From Zymomonas mobilis subsp. pomaceae ATCC 29192 (GTDB lineage: Bacteria > Pseudomonadota > Alphaproteobacteria > Sphingomonadales > Sphingomonadaceae): DNA of 64,000 nucleotides. The stretch covers positions 1,782,501 to 1,846,500 of the forward strand of contig NC_015709.1 in the NCBI RefSeq assembly GCF_000218875.1. Direction: 5' to 3'. This document shows, piece after piece, positions 36,044 to 45,674 of the stretch. The notes beneath the pieces were generated by a model that saw only the letters and a list, made by a program, of their open reading frames with translations, did no database searches and was not told the DNA's origin. The translations under genes and the position numbers were made by a program. Within the stretch, counting starts at the first letter, position 1. Each line of letters starts with the position of its first letter.

Positions 36044-36115
36044 AACTTATGAGAATCCTTCAAAAAATCCGATATTGTCTTCCTTTAAACAAAAAGCCCT
36101 AAACAAAAAAGCACA

Positions 36116-36157
36116 CTGTGGCGTAATTTAAGAATGACCCAACAAATCACGCCACAG
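36116..36157 (-). terminator. Terminator downstream of feoB
   Basis: CTGTGGCGT(A)ATTT and AAAT(C)ACGCCACAG form a 14-bp nearly perfect stem. On the minus strand a T run follows shortly after (TTTTTTG). It lies about 30 bp after the feoB stop. Confidence 0.75.
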
Positions 36158-36184
36158 GGCTAAAATATTATGTTTATGTCGACT

Positions 36185-38119
36185 TTAAAGTCCAAACATT
36201 CGGGCTACATGGAAAACAACGGTTGCAGCAATATAAGCAAGACCAAAGAGATAGGCCAGCGTGAACAAAGGCCACTTCCAACCATTCGTCTCACGTTTAA
36301 TGACCGCAATCGTGGCAAGGCATTGCGGTGCAAAAACAAACCATGCCAAGAACGCTAAAGCTTGAGATAAAGGCCATCCTTTGCGCAAGGTATCGATTAA
36401 GGATTCCTGCGTTTTTTCTTCATCACTGCTATCAATGGAATAGACTGTAGCTAGTGCACTAACGGCTACTTCGCGTGCTGCCATCGCTGGAATGACGGCC
36501 ATCGTCATCGCATGGTTAAAGCCTGCTGGCTTCATGATCGGATCAAGGGCTGCTGCTACCCGACCTGCAATAGAATATTCACTCTGTGGCACGCCTTCAG
36601 GGGCTTGCGGGAAAGCCAAAACCGCCCATAACGCGATAGATACCGTTAAAATAGTGGTTCCGGCGCGTTTCAGGAAAATCAGGGCACGTTGCCACAAACC
36701 CAAAACAATATCTCGCCAGATAGGCATCTGATAACGCGGCATTTCAATGAGGAAAAGACCTGCCTTTCCTTTTGCCAGCGTATAGCGGAAAATCAAGGCG
36801 ACTAACATGGCTGCACAAATTCCGGCGACATAAAGCAGGAACATGACCAAGCCTTGTAACCCTATTCCAAAACCGACATTTTTGGCAGGGATGAAGGCCC
36901 CGATAATCACCGAGTAAACCGGTAATCGTGCCGAGCAGGTCATTAAAGGGGCAATCAATATGGTCGTTAGCCGGCTTTTAGGGTCTTCAATAGTCCGCGT
37001 TGCCATAATACCCGGAATAGCACAGGCAAAAGAGGATAATAGAGGAATAAAGGCCCGTCCGGTTAGGCCTACTCGTGCCATCATCCGATCCATCAAGAAG
37101 GCGGCTCTGACCATATAGCCTGACCCTTCCAACAGAAGGATAAAGAAAAACAGGATAAGAATTTGGGGTAAAAACACCAAAACTGATCCGACGCCCGCAA
37201 TGATACCATCTACCACCAAAGATCGTATCAAGCCTTCAGGCAATAACGGTCTGATAAAATCTTGAAGGGCTGTAAAGCTATCTTCGACCCAGCTGATCGG
37301 TGCTTCTGACCAGGCAAAAACGGCCTGAAAGACAAAGAACATCAATCCGGCTAAAATGATAGGGCCTAGAAAAGGATGAAGGACGATATTATCAACCTTC
37401 TTCGACCATCCTTGCGGTTTATGGGTTACCTCGGTAACCGTTTTGGCAATATCATTGGCAATCGGTTGATAAAAAGATATATCCTCTAATATCGGCATAT
37501 CACCCAGAGCGGTGGTCTTGGTTTTACCCTCTGAATGGGCTGACTCTGCCAGTATTTCTTGCGTAAGACGGGCTAATTCTTGCTTGAGTTCATCAATACC
37601 CCGCTGTCTGACGGCAACGGTAGCAATAACTTTTGCCCCTAATTTTTGAGATAAAAGATCAAGATTAATCTTCAATCCATCGCGTTCTGCCATATCGGTC
37701 ATGTTAAGCGCGATGACAGTAGGAATTTTTAAACTTAATAATTGCAGTGTAAATCGTAAATGATGGGTAAGATTGGTCGCATCTAAAACAATCAGTAAGA
37801 CATCAGGAATTTTTTCACCCGGCATATTGCCGAATAAAACGTCCCGTGTCACTCGCTCATCAGCACTTCCTGGATCAAGGCTATAGGTGCCGGGTAAATC
37901 CACGACATTAACAGGACAACCATCTGGCAAAGCCATGTGGCCGTATTTACGCTCAACTGTGACCCCCGGATAATTTCCTACTTTTTGATGTGCCCCCGTT
38001 AATGCATTAAATAAGGCAGATTTACCCGTATTCGGGTTTCCTACCATTGCAATTAACGGAGTACTGACCCCCGCTTTGTCCATGACTGGCGGTGAACTAT
38101 CCCCACAATGCTCGCTCAT
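36185..38119 (-). CDS. feoB: Ferrous iron transport protein B
   Basis: A 644-residue Fe2+ transporter. The N-terminal G domain has G1 GNPNTGKS at residues 27-34, G3 DLPGTYSL and G4 NMTD. The C-terminal membrane domain carries the paired Gate motifs, including LLSSFACAIPGIMATRTIEDP and LMTCSARLPVYSVIIGAF. It is shorter than the 773-residue Escherichia coli protein. It lies five bases behind feoA on the same strand; no feoC follows. It moves ferrous iron into the cytoplasm, suited to anaerobic growth. Confidence 0.95.
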   Translation of the reverse strand: MSEHCGDSSPPVMDKAGVSTPLIAMVGNPNTGKSALFNALTGAHQKVGNYPGVTVERKYGHMALPDGCPVNVVDLPGTYSLDPGSADERVTRDVLFGNMPGEKIPDVLLIVLDATNLTHHLRFTLQLLSLKIPTVIALNMTDMAERDGLKINLDLLSQKLGAKVIATVAVRQRGIDELKQELARLTQEILAESAHSEGKTKTTALGDMPILEDISFYQPIANDIAKTVTEVTHKPQGWSKKVDNIVLHPFLGPIILAGLMFFVFQAVFAWSEAPISWVEDSFTALQDFIRPLLPEGLIRSLVVDGIIAGVGSVLVFLPQILILFFFILLLEGSGYMVRAAFLMDRMMARVGLTGRAFIPLLSSFACAIPGIMATRTIEDPKSRLTTILIAPLMTCSARLPVYSVIIGAFIPAKNVGFGIGLQGLVMFLLYVAGICAAMLVALIFRYTLAKGKAGLFLIEMPRYQMPIWRDIVLGLWQRALIFLKRAGTTILTVSIALWAVLAFPQAPEGVPQSEYSIAGRVAAALDPIMKPAGFNHAMTMAVIPAMAAREVAVSALATVYSIDSSDEEKTQESLIDTLRKGWPLSQALAFLAWFVFAPQCLATIAVIKRETNGWKWPLFTLAYLFGLAYIAATVVFHVARMFGL

Positions 38120-38124
38120 ATAAG

Positions 38125-38436
38125 TTAGGCCTGTCCTACTGAAGAAGATAGAATAGTCTCATTGGAAACGGGCACAGTCTGATCTGCCTGTGAAGTACTT
38201 ACAGGGGGTTTAACCGAGATAACAGCCGCTTCATTTTGACGAATAGCAATCAGCATGTTGTTGACGCGGCAGGCAATGGGATCATGACTGATAGGGGCTA
38301 GATGTTGAATTTCTACTTCTGCCCCTTGATAGAAACCTAAGTCACGTAAACGCCGTCCTATTTGAGGATCCAAGGCTGACCAATCAACATCGGTTATAAC
38401 TGTTGCCTGTCGTAGCGGCAGTTGGTTAAGACGCAT
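38125..38436 (-). CDS. feoA: Ferrous iron transport protein A
   Basis: A 103-residue SH3-like cytoplasmic partner of FeoB: LNQLPLRQATVITDVDW, GRRLRDLGFYQGAEVEIQHLAP, then DPIACRVNNMLIAIRQNEAAVISV. A Thr/Ser-rich tail follows. It is first in feoAB. A Fur-like A/T dyad lies about 135 bp upstream. Confidence 0.92.
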   Translation of the reverse strand: MRLNQLPLRQATVITDVDWSALDPQIGRRLRDLGFYQGAEVEIQHLAPISHDPIACRVNNMLIAIRQNEAAVISVKPPVSTSQADQTVPVSNETILSSSVGQA

Positions 38437-38804
38437 AGATATTATCCCGTTAAAAAGCAGACATATAATATAATTAAATTTCTTAATTTTGAATTATTGG
38501 AATAGAAAATATATTATAGCTCCAAAATTCAATCTAGTGAGTAGTCTCATAAAAACAAATTTAATGCAACTTATTATCAATAAGAATAATGTTACGATAT
38601 ATTGTATCAATATTGTAACATCCGTACAGGGGCAAGCATTGAAAAATATACTCTTTACTCCAGCACTATTTTAGGATTTATCCCACGGAATTCATGCTAC
38701 AAATCAGATAATTCTGTCATAATAAAGAAGCTATCCGCGCCAGGATCATCGGCATCTTAAAACCGACAAAAAGCTTTTTGTACTTGTTTCAAGGTGTTTT
38801 TACT
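38437..38804. other. Divergent feoA/dnaE intergenic region
   Basis: About 370 bases, AT-rich, with no supported gene. It contains the A/T dyad at 38571-38583 and a near-direct repeat ATTGTATC / ATATTGTAAC at 38601-38619. It must carry the feoA and dnaE promoters. Confidence 0.5.
38571..38583. promoter_or_regulatory. Fur-like A/T dyad before feoAB
   Basis: TTATTATCAATAA is the exact inverse complement of the 13-mer TTATTGATAATAA at 7028-7040 before the znu operon. It is followed by GAATAATG, giving a partial Fur-box look. It is placed upstream of an iron-uptake operon. Chance recurrence in AT-rich DNA is possible. Confidence 0.35.
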
Positions 38805-41800
38805 ATGTCTTATACCCCGTTTGTGCCTCTTAGGATTTTTTCTGGTTTTACGATGCTGGAAGGGGCAATCGAACCCAAAGACATTACTAAATACGCGAAG
38901 AAGCAAGGTTTCCCTGCCGCCGCTATCTGTGATCGTAACGGTCTTTATGGGGTAATGACTTTTTCAGATAGTGCTAAGAAGGATGGTGTTCAGCCTATCA
39001 TGGCTACCTTTTTAGCGGTCGCACGACCTCTTCGCGGTGGTGAAAAAGGAGGCCAAGAATTAGTCATCGACTGGATTGCGCTCTATGCTCAGGATGAAAC
39101 GGGCTATAACAATCTATGCACCTTGGTCTCTCATGCCCATCTTGATCGTCCACTCGATCAACCGCCGCATGTGCCGATGGAGATATTAGAAAAATATACA
39201 GATGGCCTTATAGCTTTAACAGGCGCAGGCGAAGGCGCGCTCGTAAGATTGCTGGCGGCTGAACAGCAAGAAGAAGCCGAAGCCTATCTTGATAAACTGC
39301 AAACGCTTTTTCCCGATCATCTGTATATAGAGTTAGCAAGACGGGATGATCCTATCGAAGAAGCCGCCGAAGAAGGCCTTATCACGTTGGCTTATGCGCA
39401 TGGTATCCCTTTAGTTGCGACTAATCCTTCCTGTTTTTTAGAGGCTGATTTTCATCCTGCCCATGATGCAATGTTATGTATCGCCGCTTCGGCTTATGTA
39501 GATAGCCAAGAGCGCCGCCATAGTTCTCCCCATGCGTGGATAAAATCGGGCGCAGAAATGGAACGTCTTTTTGAAGACATTCCAGAGGCTATTCAAAACA
39601 CACTTGTTGTGGCCCAGCGCTGTGCCTTCGCGGCTCCCGTTCGTAAACCGATTTTGCCCAGTCTGGCCGGTGATAGGGAAGGGGAAACCCTGATGCTACG
39701 CAAAGACGCATGGGCAGGATTAGAATCGCGCCTTGCCGCCATGCCGAGGCCCGTTAACCGTGCGCGCTATGAAGAACGCCTAAAGTACGAATTAAATATC
39801 ATCGAAAATATGGGATTTCCTGGCTATTTTCTAATCGTTGCCGACTTCATCAAATGGGCAAAAGCTAATCAAATTCCCGTAGGGCCGGGACGAGGTTCGG
39901 GTGCTGGGTCGGTCGTTGCTTGGGCGCTTACCATTACCAATCTTGATCCTTTACAATTAGGTTTGTTGTTTGAACGCTTTCTTAATCCAGAACGCGTTTC
40001 CATGCCGGATTTCGATATTGATTTCTGCGAAACGCGGCGTTCCGAAGTTATCAGCTATGTGCAGCATAAATATGGTCTGGATCACGTTGCCCAGATTATT
40101 ACTTTTGGAAGAATGAAGGCGCGCGCCGTTTTAAAGGATACCGGTCGCGTTTTACAAATGAGTTATGGACAGGTCGATAGGTTAGCTAAATTAGTTCCTA
40201 GTCAGGTTAGTGATCCTTGGACATTGGATCGCGCGCTAAAAGGCGTTCCTGAAATCACCAAGGCTTATGATACAGAAGAAGAGGTGCGGCGGCTTTTTGA
40301 CCTTGCTATGAAATTAGAAGGTTTGCCACGCCACAGTTCAACCCATGCCGCAGGCGTTGTTATTGGTGATCGGCCCTTACATCAATTAGTACCGCTTTAT
40401 CGTGATCCGCGATCTGATTTTCCCGTCACGCAATTCGACATGAAATATGTTGAAAAAACAGGATTGGTCAAATTCGACTTTTTGGGTCTTAAAACGCTTT
40501 CAGTACTGAACAAAGCGCTTCAAATGTTAAAACAGCGCGGTATTGAAGTTGACCTTGATCATATCCCTCTTGATGATGAAGCCGTTTTTGAACTTTTAAA
40601 ACAGGGTGACACAGTCGGTGTGTTCCAGTTGGAATCGGAAGGGATGCGCCGCACGCTTGCCGCGGTGAAACCAACCCGTTTTGAAGATATTATTGCCCTT
40701 GTTGCGCTTTATCGTCCGGGACCTATGGATAACATTCCCAGTTTTGGGGCTCGTAAAAACGGGGAAGAAGAGATTGAGTATCCCCATCCTTTATTGGAAC
40801 CCGTACTCAATGAAACCTACGGCATTATTGTTTATCAAGAACAGGTGATGCAGGCGGCTCAGGTTCTGGCTGGTTATTCTTTAGGGGAAGCCGATTTATT
40901 GCGGCGCGCCATGGGTAAAAAAATTCAGGCCGAAATGGACGCCCAAAGGTCACGTTTTGTGGAAGGGACAAAACAGCATAATATCGGTGAAAAACAAGCC
41001 AATGAGCTATTTGATTTAATCGACAAATTTGCCGGTTATGGTTTTAATAAAAGTCATGCCGCCGCTTATGCCTTGGTCGCTTATCAAACGGCATGGCTAA
41101 AAGCGCATTTTCGGGCAGAATTTTATGCTGCCGCTATGTGTTTTGATATGACGCTTACAGATAAATTGCAGATATTTGTGGATGATATGCGGCGTTCTGG
41201 TTTGCGTTATCTTGGGCCGGACATCAATCATAGTCAGTCTGGATTTATCGTCGAAGAAGGCTGTGTCCGCTATGCACTGGGCGCTTTAAAGGGCGTTGGT
41301 GAAAAAGCAATGGATGACATATGCCGCGAGCGCGATCTAAACGGCCCCTTTAAAAATTTGGATGATTTTGTCAATCGGATCAATCCGGCCCACCTTAATC
41401 GGCGGCAATTGGAAAGTCTCGCCTCAGCGGGCGCGTTTGATTCTCTTAATATCGAACGCTGTGCAGTGCATCGCAGTAGCGAAATGATCATCGCGATGGC
41501 GGCTAATATTTCTCGTATGCGGGATAGCGGACAAGGTGGGCTGTTTGGCGCGGCAGAAATGGCTATGCCTTCTATTCAATTACCTGATGATAAAGTCTGG
41601 ACTTTGGCCGAACGGATGACAGCGGAAAAAGAAGCTTTTGGTTTTTTCTTTTCTTCTCATCCCCTTGATCATTATCATTCTTTATTGTCGGCCATGCGGA
41701 TAAGAAGCCGGACAGATATTAACAGGATGATTCCACCCGCCGATAATAGTCGGATACCGACACAAATGGGCGCAATGATCGAAGAGATACGCTGGCGCAA

Positions 41801-42278
41801 TTCGGCTCGGGGCCGCCGTTATATGATGATTGCTGCTTCGGACACCTCTGGTCAATTTCTGGCCAGTTGTTTTGATGATACGGCCGCAGAATCATTGGAA
41901 AAAGCGGCTAAAGATAACGCCTGTGTTATTATGCAGGTTGAATTAGACTGGCGATCAGGGGATGAAACGCCCCGTATTTCTGTGCGGAGCATCCAGTTTT
42001 GTGAGGCGTTAACCGCTTCGGTACGGTTAAGGATGAAGATTGAGACCGGAGAACCTGAAACGGTCAAGGCTTTATCGGATTTGATTAAACCTCATCACGG
42101 TGGTCACGGGGAGTTATATATTACGGCTCTTTTGCCCCTACCACAGGGTGGGCGCGCTGAAGTATTGATCGGTCGTGATTATATTTTAGACGCCGAATTA
42201 AAAGCCCGCATAGAACGACTATCGGGTGTGCAGGCGGTCCATTTTGGTTCGACTTTTGAAGAAAAACAGACGGCCTGA
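38805..42278 (+). CDS. dnaE: DNA polymerase III subunit alpha
   Basis: The replicative polymerase catalytic subunit, 1157 residues from the ATG at 38805 (AGGTG nine bases upstream; an in-frame ATG nine codons earlier has no site). The N-terminal PHP domain begins FVPLRIFSGFTMLEGAI. The polymerase core has GPGRGSGAGSVVAWAL and the catalytic aspartates PDFDIDF (Asp402, Asp404, Asp406). Then come HAAGVVIGDRPL, the HhH region (NKSHAAAYALVAYQTAWLK) and a C-terminal OB domain. It is a normal DnaE1 in size and order. Confidence 0.95.
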   Translation: MSYTPFVPLRIFSGFTMLEGAIEPKDITKYAKKQGFPAAAICDRNGLYGVMTFSDSAKKDGVQPIMATFLAVARPLRGGEKGGQELVIDWIALYAQDETGYNNLCTLVSHAHLDRPLDQPPHVPMEILEKYTDGLIALTGAGEGALVRLLAAEQQEEAEAYLDKLQTLFPDHLYIELARRDDPIEEAAEEGLITLAYAHGIPLVATNPSCFLEADFHPAHDAMLCIAASAYVDSQERRHSSPHAWIKSGAEMERLFEDIPEAIQNTLVVAQRCAFAAPVRKPILPSLAGDREGETLMLRKDAWAGLESRLAAMPRPVNRARYEERLKYELNIIENMGFPGYFLIVADFIKWAKANQIPVGPGRGSGAGSVVAWALTITNLDPLQLGLLFERFLNPERVSMPDFDIDFCETRRSEVISYVQHKYGLDHVAQIITFGRMKARAVLKDTGRVLQMSYGQVDRLAKLVPSQVSDPWTLDRALKGVPEITKAYDTEEEVRRLFDLAMKLEGLPRHSSTHAAGVVIGDRPLHQLVPLYRDPRSDFPVTQFDMKYVEKTGLVKFDFLGLKTLSVLNKALQMLKQRGIEVDLDHIPLDDEAVFELLKQGDTVGVFQLESEGMRRTLAAVKPTRFEDIIALVALYRPGPMDNIPSFGARKNGEEEIEYPHPLLEPVLNETYGIIVYQEQVMQAAQVLAGYSLGEADLLRRAMGKKIQAEMDAQRSRFVEGTKQHNIGEKQANELFDLIDKFAGYGFNKSHAAAYALVAYQTAWLKAHFRAEFYAAAMCFDMTLTDKLQIFVDDMRRSGLRYLGPDINHSQSGFIVEEGCVRYALGALKGVGEKAMDDICRERDLNGPFKNLDDFVNRINPAHLNRRQLESLASAGAFDSLNIERCAVHRSSEMIIAMAANISRMRDSGQGGLFGAAEMAMPSIQLPDDKVWTLAERMTAEKEAFGFFFSSHPLDHYHSLLSAMRIRSRTDINRMIPPADNSRIPTQMGAMIEEIRWRNSARGRRYMMIAASDTSGQFLASCFDDTAAESLEKAAKDNACVIMQVELDWRSGDETPRISVRSIQFCEALTASVRLRMKIETGEPETVKALSDLIKPHHGGHGELYITALLPLPQGGRAEVLIGRDYILDAELKARIERLSGVQAVHFGSTFEEKQTA

Positions 42279-42294
42279 TTCTTCTGGCCGTCTG
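42267..42294. terminator. Terminator between dnaE and the HdeD-like gene
   Basis: A 9-bp perfect stem CAGACGGCC / GGCCGTCTG spans the dnaE stop codon. On the minus strand it is followed by TTTTTC, so it is best placed to end the convergent HdeD-like transcript. Confidence 0.7.
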
Positions 42295-42333
42295 TATCGA
42301 AGACTATAAGGTTTGGAATGGCTTGATTTTAAA

Positions 42334-42879
42334 TCAAATCAAGTTTTCTTCTTGTAAATGTTTCAGGCGGATAGCCATTATCATCATCCCAATACCTTCA
42401 CTGACAAAGGCGAAACCGACAGCCCAACCTAAAAAGGCAAGGGCAACGGCTGAATTGGAAAAGAAGAGGAAAAAGGCTATAATGAGGTTAATAACACCTC
42501 TTAAAATGAGCCAACTTCTTTCTTGAATGATCCGGCTAGCAATTAATAACTCGGTTACCCCGACAAGGAACAACCAACAGGCAATTAACCAGACAATGGT
42601 TAAGGCGCTAGCGATTGGATATTCAATGGCAATAATACCGGTAATAATGGCAATGATACCGCAAATAATATCAAGCCAATGGCCGCGTATCCGACGACTG
42701 CTTAATCCTGAAACTGTAGCAAAGGCACCGGCAATAATTAACAACCATCCAAAAAATATGCCGCTTGCGATAGAGGTTACAAAAGGAAAACATAAGGCTG
42801 CAACACCAAACAGGATTTGGCAAACAGCATAAGCCATTGTCCAGCCCCAGCTGCGGTTCTCAGAAAATAAACGTTTCAT
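42334..42879 (-). CDS. HdeD-family membrane protein
   Basis: A 181-residue protein with six predicted spans and little else. The repeated pattern of Gly-rich helices (VCQILFGVAALCFP, GIFFGWLLIIAGAFATVSG, DIICGIIAIITGIIAIEYP) is typical of the HdeD/DUF308 family. The Escherichia coli member is linked to acid resistance at high cell density; the biochemical role is unknown. It is transcribed alone, convergent with dnaE. Confidence 0.85.
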   Translation of the reverse strand: MKRLFSENRSWGWTMAYAVCQILFGVAALCFPFVTSIASGIFFGWLLIIAGAFATVSGLSSRRIRGHWLDIICGIIAIITGIIAIEYPIASALTIVWLIACWLFLVGVTELLIASRIIQERSWLILRGVINLIIAFFLFFSNSAVALAFLGWAVGFAFVSEGIGMMIMAIRLKHLQEENLI

Positions 42880-43078
42880 TTTTCTTTCTTCTCCGCAGAA
42901 ATCAGATAATGATTCCGATTTTAATGCTCTTTAGCAGAATCCTATTTCTGCTATAAAGAAAGATAAAAAGAAGCGGATAGTTCCTGTCTTTTTAAAAATA
43001 AAAATATTTTGTGGGGTATTTTTAAAAACCTTCAATAGAAGGGTTCTTGTTTTATACTCTTCTCAGATAAAGGCTGTT

Positions 43079-43111
43079 TATAACCGGCACATTTTGAAAT
43101 GACCGGTTATA
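43079..43111 (-). terminator. Hairpin downstream of purQ
   Basis: TATAACCGG and CCGGTTATA form a 9-bp perfect stem with a 15-base loop, a few bases after the purQ stop. The following T run is weak, so it may be an mRNA-stabilising hairpin rather than a strong terminator. Confidence 0.5.
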
Positions 43112-43118
43112 TTGGATA

Positions 43119-43784
43119 TTAAGCTAAGACTTTGGTTAAAGAAGCAAAGAAATTATATCCATCTGTTCCTTTATGTGCGGCTTCAATCATTCTTTCTGGA
43201 TGTGGCATCAATCCTAATACATTGCCTTTTTTATTTAAAATACCGGCAATATTACGGACAGATCCATTGACAGATTCTGTATAGCGTAACGCAATACGAT
43301 CTTCATCTTCCAACTGATTCAAGGTTGCTTCATCTGCAGTAAAATTACCATCATGATGGGCGACCGGTAGCCGGATTTTTTCATTTTTTTGGTAGAGTCG
43401 GGTAAAAGATGAGGTCGTATTGACAACCTCTAATCCGACATCTCGACAAATAAAGGATAATCCGGCATTCCGCATTAAAGCACCCGGCAATAAGCCGGCT
43501 TCTGTCAAAATTTGAAAACCGTTACAAATCCCCATAACGGCGACACCGCGCTCAGCCTGTTTAATAACGGCACTCATTACAGCCGAACGGGCGGCCATAG
43601 CCCCTGAACGCAGGTAATCTCCATAAGAAAATCCACCCGGCAAGGCAATGAGATCAAGATTATTCGGTAAGTCCGTTTCCTGATGCCAAACCATCATTGG
43701 TTTAGTGCCGCAGATTTTTTCAATAGCAACGGCCATATCCCGATCACAATTAGAACCGGGAAAAACAAGAACAGCGGCTTTCAT
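43119..43784 (-). CDS. purQ: Phosphoribosylformylglycinamidine synthase, glutaminase subunit
   Basis: A 221-residue class I glutamine amidotransferase that feeds ammonia to PurL in purine synthesis. The start [17 protein letters not shown] at 43784 is preferred over an upstream in-frame ATG because the family begins there and because it overlaps the purS stop (TGATG). The nucleophile Cys is in [14 protein letters not shown]; the catalytic His/Glu are in [10 protein letters not shown]. The upstream [12 protein letters not shown] forms the oxyanion region. Confidence 0.95.
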   Translation of the reverse strand: MKAAVLVFPGSNCDRDMAVAIEKICGTKPMMVWHQETDLPNNLDLIALPGGFSYGDYLRSGAMAARSAVMSAVIKQAERGVAVMGICNGFQILTEAGLLPGALMRNAGLSFICRDVGLEVVNTTSSFTRLYQKNEKIRLPVAHHDGNFTADEATLNQLEDEDRIALRYTESVNGSVRNIAGILNKKGNVLGLMPHPERMIEAAHKGTDGYNFFASLTKVLA

Positions 43785-44017
43785 CAGGCAACCTTCTCGA
43801 TACGAAAGCTTTCGATAACCATATTTGCCAATAATTTTCGGCACATATCTTCGATTTCTTGATCCGTTACCTTGTCATCGAGGTCAAGCTCGATTAGCCG
43901 GCCGACGCGCACATTATCAATGCCGGAAAAGCCTAAACGCTCAAGGGCGTGATGAATGGCTTTACCTTGCGGATCGAGAACGCCATTTTTCAGCGTAACA
44001 TGAACATTGGCTTTCAC
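43784..44017 (-). CDS. purS: Phosphoribosylformylglycinamidine synthase subunit PurS
   Basis: A 77-residue subunit that bridges PurL and PurQ. A GTG start at 44017 is chosen because GGAGA lies nine bases upstream and the family begins [20 protein letters not shown]. Longer readings from ATG codons up to 44071 add residues without homology. The middle ([20 protein letters not shown]) and the end ([13 protein letters not shown]) are typical. It overlaps purQ. Confidence 0.92.
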   Translation of the reverse strand: MKANVHVTLKNGVLDPQGKAIHHALERLGFSGIDNVRVGRLIELDLDDKVTDQEIEDMCRKLLANMVIESFRIEKVA

Positions 44018-44251
44018 TATCGCGTTCTCCGTGTCTGATTTATAACAAGCATCAGGGCGCTTCATAGCCATTCGCCGGTTTTAAACAAGGGGCAGACCAT
44101 AAGCTTTATAGTCATTTTCCTTAAAAAACTTCTCTAAATTAGACAATCACAAAAGAGAAGGCTTGCCCGACATAGAAGGCATAAAAAAGTTATGACCTCA
44201 AAAACAGGCTTATTTTTTAGAGGCTCTCCTTTACCATCCCTCTAAAACACC

Positions 44252-45256
44252 TCAACCCATTCGCATCAGATCGTGGATATGCAGCAGGCCAACAGGACAT
44301 TTTTTACCATTTTTTCCTAGGATGAACAAACTGGTGATTCTTCTTTCATTCATCAAAATCAAGGCATCTTCCGCCAAATCATCGGCCCGCATTGTTACCG
44401 GATCACAGGTCATCACGTCTTTCGCCATGCTTTCCATGAGATGATCGGCATGACGTCTTAAATCACCATCCGTGATAACCCCTAATAATTCGCCTTGTTT
44501 ATTAATAACACCGGCGGTGCCAAAACTTTTTTTGCTCATTGTTACCAATACTTCACGCATCGGCTCTTCGGCATCAACCAAGGGAATAGCCTCGCCTTCA
44601 TGCATTAAACGACCAATCGACTGTAGCCGAAAACCGATTTCGCCACCTGGATGTAATAATTTAAACCCGTCACGCGAAAAGCCACGATAGCGCATCATGC
44701 TTACGGCTAGAGCATCTCCTAACGCCATGGTTAAAGTTGTGGATGTTGTTGGTGCAATATTAGCCGGACAAGCTTCTTTCAATTCCGGTAATCGTAAAGT
44801 GAGCAAAGCTTCTTTGGTTAAAATGTCCCCTTTTTGAGAAGTAATGACGATTACAGGGACATCCAAAGTTTTTGCATAAGCAATCATAGGTAATAATTCA
44901 CGGGTGCGTCCAGAAAAGGAAATGGCGATCATGACATCGCCCCCCATCATCATACCTAAATCACCATGCGCTGCTTCTGCTGGATGGATAAAAAAAGCAG
45001 AAGAGCCAGTAGAGGCTAACGTAGCGGCTATTTTTCGGCCGACATGGCCTGATTTTCCGATGCCGCTTACAATAATACGACCATGTGCCTTTAATAATAA
45101 CTCAACAGCTTTTGCAAAATCGTTAGTAATAGACGTGGCCAGATCATGCATGGCAGCTGCTTCCGCTAGAATAACATGTCGCCCATGTTCAATAAACTGG
45201 TTATAGAGTGATATATTATCATACGAATTCTCTATCAACTTAACAGTCTGTTGCAT
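44252..45256 (-). CDS. kdsD: Arabinose-5-phosphate isomerase (KdsD/KpsF family)
   Basis: A 334-residue sugar isomerase making arabinose 5-phosphate for the Kdo sugar of lipopolysaccharide. The N-terminal SIS domain has RIIVSGIGKSGHVGRKIAATLASTG and FFIHPAEAAHGDLGMM, then AISFSGRTRELLPMI and TTSTTLTMALGDALAVSMM. A pair of CBS domains occupies the C-terminal third (VINKQGELLGVITDGDLRRH, ERRITSLFIL). It is transcribed alone. Confidence 0.92.
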   Translation of the reverse strand: MQQTVKLIENSYDNISLYNQFIEHGRHVILAEAAAMHDLATSITNDFAKAVELLLKAHGRIIVSGIGKSGHVGRKIAATLASTGSSAFFIHPAEAAHGDLGMMMGGDVMIAISFSGRTRELLPMIAYAKTLDVPVIVITSQKGDILTKEALLTLRLPELKEACPANIAPTTSTTLTMALGDALAVSMMRYRGFSRDGFKLLHPGGEIGFRLQSIGRLMHEGEAIPLVDAEEPMREVLVTMSKKSFGTAGVINKQGELLGVITDGDLRRHADHLMESMAKDVMTCDPVTMRADDLAEDALILMNERRITSLFILGKNGKKCPVGLLHIHDLMRMG

Positions 45257-45674
45257 GGGGTGCCTCTTACCTAAATAAACTATATTATTTTATAATTTTT
45301 ATCAAAATTATTGACTAAATCTATCAGTAAATAACGTTGACTTCATGGAAGTTTAATCTATTAATTCTTTAATTACGCATTTTGGGAATTAAATAATTTA
45401 GTTTGCTTTAACCTTCATAAAAAAGATTAGTTTTTATAAGGTTAAGACCTTAATTTAATAAAAATTAACATAATAAGAATATTCAGGTTTATCTGTTCAT
45501 TTTGACGTAAAATTTTTAACGTTATGAATTGCCAACCATTCTAAATCCGATACACGCGAAGAATATCGTTTTTGGAAAAGGCCATAGAGAAAAATTATCG
45601 GTTCTAGTTAATTTTCGGGCAAGAAAAGCCCCGTTATCCTATGCTAGAAACAGGCTTCTACCGATGAAGTCATA
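45257..45674. other. AT-rich divergent region kdsD / RND operon
   Basis: About 420 bases with no credible gene. It is A/T-rich to about 45540 and more mixed after that. Promoters for kdsD and for the efflux operon should lie here. No regulator gene is adjacent to the operon. Confidence 0.5.

Noticed and set aside
38489-38674. 61-codon frame in the feoA/dnaE gap
   Set aside because: Residues are almost all those encoded by A/T-rich codons, no ribosome site is present, and it covers the promoter region.
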